Shown here in pieces: positions 6,892 to 10,348 of a stretch of 10,348 bases of DNA. Under the pieces are notes generated by a model, which was not told the origin of the DNA, made no database searches, and was given only the letters and a program-made list of their open reading frames with translations. This DNA comes from Lachnospiraceae bacterium. Lineage in GTDB: Bacteria > Bacillota > Clostridia > Lachnospirales > Lachnospiraceae. The translations under genes and the position numbers were made by a program. The stretch spans positions 1-10,348 of the forward strand of contig JAGCCY010000317.1 in the NCBI GenBank assembly GCA_017651385.1, written 5' to 3'. How positions within the stretch are numbered: the first letter of the stretch is position 1; each line of letters starts with the position of its first letter.

Positions 6892-7802
6892 TGAGTGCAC
6901 AGAAACACAAACACATTCGAATATCGACCAGCGATTACATGGTCAAGATTTTCGCCTATCTTTTCATCGGATTTATCGCTTTGGCATGTATCTATCCTTT
7001 GATAATGGTATTGTCGGTTTCTTTTTCCGATAACTCGGCGGTAACAAAGTTCGGCTACTCGGCGATCCCGAGGGAGACGACGCTTGATACATACAGATAC
7101 CTGTTCGCACACAGCGGCTTAAGGATTCTTCGATCGTACATCGTAACGATATGCATAACGATCGTGGGAACCTTCGGATCGATGCTGATCACCAGTATGA
7201 TCGCATTTGCAATATCGATAAGGGATCTTAAATACAGAAATACCATCGCATATATCTGTAACTTTACGATCATCTTCTCGGCAGGTCTTATCCCGTGGTA
7301 CTACGTATGCGTTAACTGGTATCACATGATGAACAGCTATGCGGGCCTTATACTCCCGTCGATCTTCAGCGTATGGAACATGTTCCTTATGAGGACATAT
7401 TTCAGCGCGGTTCCGGTTTCTTTGTACGAATCGGCAAAGCTTGACGGAGCAAGCTACTATCAGATCTATTTCCGCATCGCACTTCCGCTCAGCAAGACAG
7501 CGATGCTGACCGTCGGACTTATGTATGCATTGTGCTACTGGAACGACTGGTGGAACGCCCTCATGTTCATAAACGACAGAGACAAGTTCCCGCTTCAGTA
7601 CTTTTTGTACAACATCTTATCGAACGTCAACGCCATAAGCAGCGGACGTATCCCTTCGGGAGCGGCGGCCAACATCAAGCTTCCTTCGGAAACCGTAAAG
7701 ATGGCCGTAACGGTTATAACGATAGGACCGATCATATTCCTGTACCCGTTCATTCAGAAATACTTTGTAGACGGTATCATGACGGGCGCGGTAAAAGAAT
7801 AA
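6891..7802 (+). CDS. Sugar ABC transporter permease, YtcP/LplC (MalG/AraQ) type
   Basis: A 303-residue membrane protein forming the second half of the importer channel. An N-terminal basic stretch leads into the first membrane segment at about residues 20-43 (ending ALACIYPLIMVLSVSFSDN). The EAA-loop equivalent is YESAKLDGA at residues 179-187, followed by 'YYQIYFRIALPLSKTA'. Further segments include 'GLMYALCYWNDWW' and a C-terminal 'IIFLYPFIQKYFVDGIMTGAVKE', a tail very typical of this subfamily. The start is shared in a TGATG overlap with the upstream permease, with GGAGAGGG (6875-6882) as ribosome binding site. No ATP-binding subunit gene is in the window. Relatives of this importer class commonly use a shared MsmX-type ATPase encoded elsewhere. 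Confidence 0.93.
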   Translation: MSAQKHKHIRISTSDYMVKIFAYLFIGFIALACIYPLIMVLSVSFSDNSAVTKFGYSAIPRETTLDTYRYLFAHSGLRILRSYIVTICITIVGTFGSMLITSMIAFAISIRDLKYRNTIAYICNFTIIFSAGLIPWYYVCVNWYHMMNSYAGLILPSIFSVWNMFLMRTYFSAVPVSLYESAKLDGASYYQIYFRIALPLSKTAMLTVGLMYALCYWNDWWNALMFINDRDKFPLQYFLYNILSNVNAISSGRIPSGAAANIKLPSETVKMAVTVITIGPIIFLYPFIQKYFVDGIMTGAVKE

Positions 7803-7824
7803 AAACCTTAAAACCAATTCACGC

Positions 7825-7849
7825 AATAATGCGGCAAGACCGCCTTATT
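7825..7849 (+). promoter_or_regulatory. Intercistronic stem-loop between permease and binding-protein genes
   Basis: AATAA-T-GCGG (7825-7834) pairs with CCGC-C-TTATT (7840-7849): 4 GC pairs and 5 AT pairs with one T-C mismatch around a 5-nt loop. It lies in the 72-nt gap before the lipoprotein gene and is not followed by a real T tract. It could be a weak terminator, an RNA processing site, or a 5' stabiliser that raises binding-protein mRNA relative to permease mRNA, as known for other sugar importers. The structure is visible; the role is inferred. Confidence 0.5.
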
Positions 7850-7859
7850 TATACATTCT

Positions 7860-7868
7860 AAAGGAGGA
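7860..7868 (+). promoter_or_regulatory. Very strong ribosome binding site of the binding-protein gene
   Basis: AAAGGAGGA is a near-complete complement of the 16S rRNA tail, spaced 7 nt from the ATG at 7875. It is much stronger than the sites used by the acyltransferase and permease genes, in keeping with the need for excess binding protein. Confidence 0.85.
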
Positions 7869-7874
7869 ATTCAA

Positions 7875-9413
7875 ATGAAAAAGAAACTATTGGCGCTTTT
7901 ACTCTCGGCAACCTGTGTAATATCAATGCTTTCAGGATGCGGAGACAAGCCGGCAGCATCAAACACACCGGGTGGAGATACAAATACGACCACATCCACC
8001 GCAACAACCACCACAAACACTTCATCGGGAGATGTATCAACAGTTGTGATCTTATATCCCGGCGAAGAGACGGACAGCATGGCAAACTTCGTAAACAACC
8101 AGCTTAATCCCCGTCTTGCTGAAGAAGTAGGTATCAAGGTTGAGTTTATCTACAAGGGCTGGGACCAGTACTGGGAGCAGAAAGATATCATGCTCGCAGC
8201 CAACCAGGTAGTAGATCTTTACTGGGACGGTCTTCCGGACCTTTCCTCAATGGTTAACAAGTCACAGTGTCAGCCTCTTGATCAGCTTATCGCTGAGAAC
8301 TGCCCCGACATGCTTAAGGTCATTCCCGAATCGCAGCTTGCAGGCGGCGTTGTGGACGGCGTTCAGTACGGTATCCCTTCAGCTTACGCTCCTTCATCCT
8401 GTATGTACCAGCTTGTCTGCGTAAGAGAAGATGTTCTTGAAGGCGTCGGCATGAGCGATATCAAGACAGCAGATGACTTAAAGGCATTTGCAACAAAGGC
8501 TAAAGAACAGTATCCCGAATTAAACGGACCCGCTGATATCATCTTTAAGCCCCTTACCAGAAACTTCGCAGATGAACAGTATACATGGTGCGCATACGGC
8601 GATTCCGTAGTATACGGCGAGAACACAAGAAAAGCATACGATTACTTTGAGACAGAAGCTTTCAAGAAGGTTGCACAGTTCAACCAGAGCATGTACAACG
8701 ACGGTCTTTACAAAGACGAGCTTACGACCAACTACAACGAACGTGATTCACGTATGCAGCAGGGTACATACCTTTGGGTAGAAGGTTCACTCGGAAAAGA
8801 AAACGAGATCATTTCTTCGGTTCGTTCAAACGATCCTAACGCAACATTAAAGAGCTATCTCCTTAACCCTTCGGCAGATAAGTACATCACCGCATGCGGC
8901 GGCGAAGTATTATGTGTTCCTTACAGCGCAGCAAATCCCGCAGGCGCTATGAAGTTCTTAAACTGGTTATACAAGAGTCAGGAAAATTATCTTTTCTGCC
9001 TTTACGGACCCGAAGGCGAGAACTATGACATAGTTGACGGCCGTATAGCATTAAAGGATCCCGCTTTCGAAGGTTACTTCTATGAGTGGATGTTCCGTAA
9101 CGCAAACTACACAATGTTTACATCAGATGTTTCCGAAGACTTCATCAAGACATATGAAGAATGGGACGACAACGCAAAGACATCCGATGTTATCGCTTTC
9201 CACTTTGACAATTCAAACGTTAAAGAGATCGAGACCGCTATAACAGAAGTTATCAACCTTCGTATGACTCCTATTGAGTGCGGTTATGTAGATTTTGAAA
9301 CAAGCTATCCTGCAGCACTTGAAGAACTTAAAGCAGCAGGTATCGACGAATACGTTGCAGAAGTACAGAGACAGCTTGACGAGTACTTTGCAGCAAACGG
9401 TTATCAGCACTAA
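7875..9413 (+). CDS. Sugar ABC transporter substrate-binding lipoprotein, LplA/YtcQ type with DUF3502-like C-terminus
   Basis: A 512-residue surface lipoprotein. The signal peptide starts MKKKLLALLL and ends in lipobox LSGC (residues 19-22), so Cys22 is lipidated after cleavage. A Thr/Ser-rich linker (about residues 30-52, e.g. NTTTSTATTTTNTSS) tethers the domain to the membrane. The mature part has the features of a large CUT1 solute-binding protein: an N-terminal strand VVILYPGEE, aromatic residues along the middle (WDQYWEQ, LYWDGLP, YFYEWMF), and a C-terminal region FHFDNSNVKEIETAITEV...ELKAAGID...EVQRQLDEY that fits the DUF3502 pattern. It captures the sugar and delivers it to the two permeases encoded just upstream. 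The ligand is not predictable; family size and aromatic content favour an oligosaccharide. Confidence in family is high. Confidence 0.93.
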   Translation: MKKKLLALLLSATCVISMLSGCGDKPAASNTPGGDTNTTTSTATTTTNTSSGDVSTVVILYPGEETDSMANFVNNQLNPRLAEEVGIKVEFIYKGWDQYWEQKDIMLAANQVVDLYWDGLPDLSSMVNKSQCQPLDQLIAENCPDMLKVIPESQLAGGVVDGVQYGIPSAYAPSSCMYQLVCVREDVLEGVGMSDIKTADDLKAFATKAKEQYPELNGPADIIFKPLTRNFADEQYTWCAYGDSVVYGENTRKAYDYFETEAFKKVAQFNQSMYNDGLYKDELTTNYNERDSRMQQGTYLWVEGSLGKENEIISSVRSNDPNATLKSYLLNPSADKYITACGGEVLCVPYSAANPAGAMKFLNWLYKSQENYLFCLYGPEGENYDIVDGRIALKDPAFEGYFYEWMFRNANYTMFTSDVSEDFIKTYEEWDDNAKTSDVIAFHFDNSNVKEIETAITEVINLRMTPIECGYVDFETSYPAALEELKAAGIDEYVAEVQRQLDEYFAANGYQH

Positions 9414-9455
9414 AAAATCAGGAACAAAAGGGCATAGACCCTAAAAGAAGGACAG

Positions 9456-10348
9456 ATGAAAACACGTAGATTAATTGCTATCTTAGCTACAATATTAATG
9501 TTACTTCTGTCAGTCTGCGGCCCTGCGTTTGCCATCACGGCAAACGCAGAGGGCTCCGCGGAAGAAGAAGCTTTTGCTTTCGTGATGGACGGAGACGGAG
9601 AAGAATGGAATTATATAACGCCGGTCTACAGCGGCGGCGGTATCATTAGCAAACTGTCTGCTTTCACTTATGACGGTATGCTCTACGGAAAGATGCAATT
9701 GTCATCTTCAGCCAATTTTGATACCTGGCATATTTACTTTGACACTGACGGGGATGTTACGAATCACCTGTACTTTACAGGTGCGGATTATCTTTTGGAG
9801 ACGGACATCCTATATGTATATAAAGGCGATTCGGGTGAATGGGAAGGCCTTGAGGGCACGACCGCACAGGTGGAAAGAGGACTTTCTTCCGACAAAAAGA
9901 CACTTGAATTCGCATTTCCCCTTGCTGATATGGGTAATCCCGAATCAATAGGCATTCATGCGGCTACGGTCGCAAACTGGGCCGATATGGCAAACTGCCC
10001 TGAAAATGAAGGAGAATACCTTCCGGTACCCAAGTATGAAGAAGTTATCTCCGAAGAGATGGCAGGCCTTACCGAAGCCGAGCAGGAAGCATATTTTGCT
10101 TCGAAGCAGTTTTCGGGAAGCCGCAATCAATGGGACAGCATCCTTTACGATGCAATAAACAAGAATTCTAACCTTATCGATCTTAAGGCCGTAACAGACA
10201 GGGAAAATCTGTATATCCATGCCGACGCCAAGATGTTAAGCAACAACTTCACCGTATATATCGAGACGAGTGAAGCAACTTACGAGCTTAAGGCAAACGG
10301 TACGATATATGAGACCAAGGACGGAAAAAAGATCGATACCGGTACACC
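9456..10348 (+). CDS. Secreted protein with two CBM9-like modules (3' end outside window)
   Basis: The frame is open from the ATG at 9456 to the window end (297 codons plus 2 nt), so the protein is incomplete. AGAAGGA (9446-9452) is the ribosome binding site. The start MKTRRLIAILATILMLL... is a Sec signal peptide of about 26-31 residues, with AFA or ANA as the cleavage site. The Cys in LSVCG has Val before it, so a lipobox is unlikely. Residues about 42-175 fit a CBM9-like/DOMON-type beta-sandwich: DGDGEEW (45-51), 'IYFDTDGD' (D96) and 'GADYLLE' (109-115). A second, more divergent copy begins near residue 220 (SRNQW, W226; LYIHADAK). CBM9-like modules bind sugars and usually accompany a catalytic domain, which would lie beyond the window. 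It follows the binding-protein gene by 42 nt and may be its operon partner. Confidence 0.8.
   Translation, partial: MKTRRLIAILATILMLLLSVCGPAFAITANAEGSAEEEAFAFVMDGDGEEWNYITPVYSGGGIISKLSAFTYDGMLYGKMQLSSSANFDTWHIYFDTDGDVTNHLYFTGADYLLETDILYVYKGDSGEWEGLEGTTAQVERGLSSDKKTLEFAFPLADMGNPESIGIHAATVANWADMANCPENEGEYLPVPKYEEVISEEMAGLTEAEQEAYFASKQFSGSRNQWDSILYDAINKNSNLIDLKAVTDRENLYIHADAKMLSNNFTVYIETSEATYELKANGTIYETKDGKKIDTGT
9521..9552 (+). repeat. Perfect 11-bp inverted repeat in the signal-peptide coding region
   Basis: CTGCGTTTGCC (9523-9533) and GGCAAACGCAG (9539-9549) are exact reverse complements with a 5-nt loop (ATCAC). Two further C-G pairs (9521-9522 with 9551-9552) can form if A9550 is bulged. 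In the mRNA this is a stable hairpin about 65 nt after the start codon, spanning codons 22-33 around the signal-peptidase site. No T tract follows, so it is not a standard terminator. It could slow translation or protect or cleave the transcript, or it could be chance arising from an Ala-rich coding stretch. Confidence 0.7.

Noticed and set aside
9429-9442. AGGG...CCCT hairpin between the binding-protein and CBM9-like genes
   Set aside because: Only 4 bp with no T tract; too weak to call a terminator, so the two genes may be co-transcribed.
9510-9522. Lipobox (LSVC) in the CBM9-like protein
   Set aside because: Val at the -1 position is disfavoured for lipoprotein processing, and good signal peptidase I sites (AFA, ANA) follow.

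Overview
The window looks like a chromosomal carbohydrate-acquisition locus from a Gram-positive Clostridia-type bacterium, most likely a gut or rumen Lachnospiraceae of the Butyrivibrio/Roseburia kind. That placement is inferred from moderate GC content, AAAGGAGG-type ribosome binding sites, a lipoprotein-type substrate-binding protein and very large secreted modular proteins. All genes I can support are on the + strand. No RNA gene, insertion sequence, CRISPR array or phage gene is visible.

Region 1 (1-4358) is the 3' part of a very large exported protein whose start lies before the window. It carries six non-catalytic beta-rich modules of two types (order B-A-A-B-A-B), then an Fn3-like purple-acid-phosphatase-type domain, a calcineurin-like metallophosphoesterase domain with most of its metal-binding motifs, and a short C-terminal Ig-like 'YDGKPV' domain. 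Region 2 (4359-4562) is intergenic. It holds a rho-independent terminator with two smaller hairpins before it, an AT-rich leader, a CRP-like inverted repeat just ahead of the next ribosome binding site, and part of a family of AACGAAACA repeats.

Region 3 (4563-9413) is a tightly packed operon. It encodes a cytoplasmic GNAT-like acyltransferase (NAT_N/GNAT_C type), two LplB/YtcP-type sugar ABC permeases, and an LplA/YtcQ-type lipoprotein with a DUF3502-like C-terminus. The first three genes are joined by a 1-nt gap and a 1-nt overlap. A stem-loop and a very strong ribosome binding site precede the lipoprotein gene, the usual arrangement for making more binding protein than permease. Region 4 (9456 to the end) is the 5' part of a secreted protein with two CBM9-like modules. 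It was not called as a complete reading frame because it runs off the window. A perfect 11-bp inverted repeat sits in its signal-peptide coding region.

Together the genes suggest extracellular capture and dephosphorylation of a glycan or other phosphorylated polymer, import of the product through a CUT1-type importer that must borrow an ATPase encoded elsewhere, and an acyltransferase made in fixed coupling with the importer. The acyltransferase-importer linkage, the phosphatase architecture and the operon leader are the parts most worth a second look. The substrate cannot be read from the sequence.
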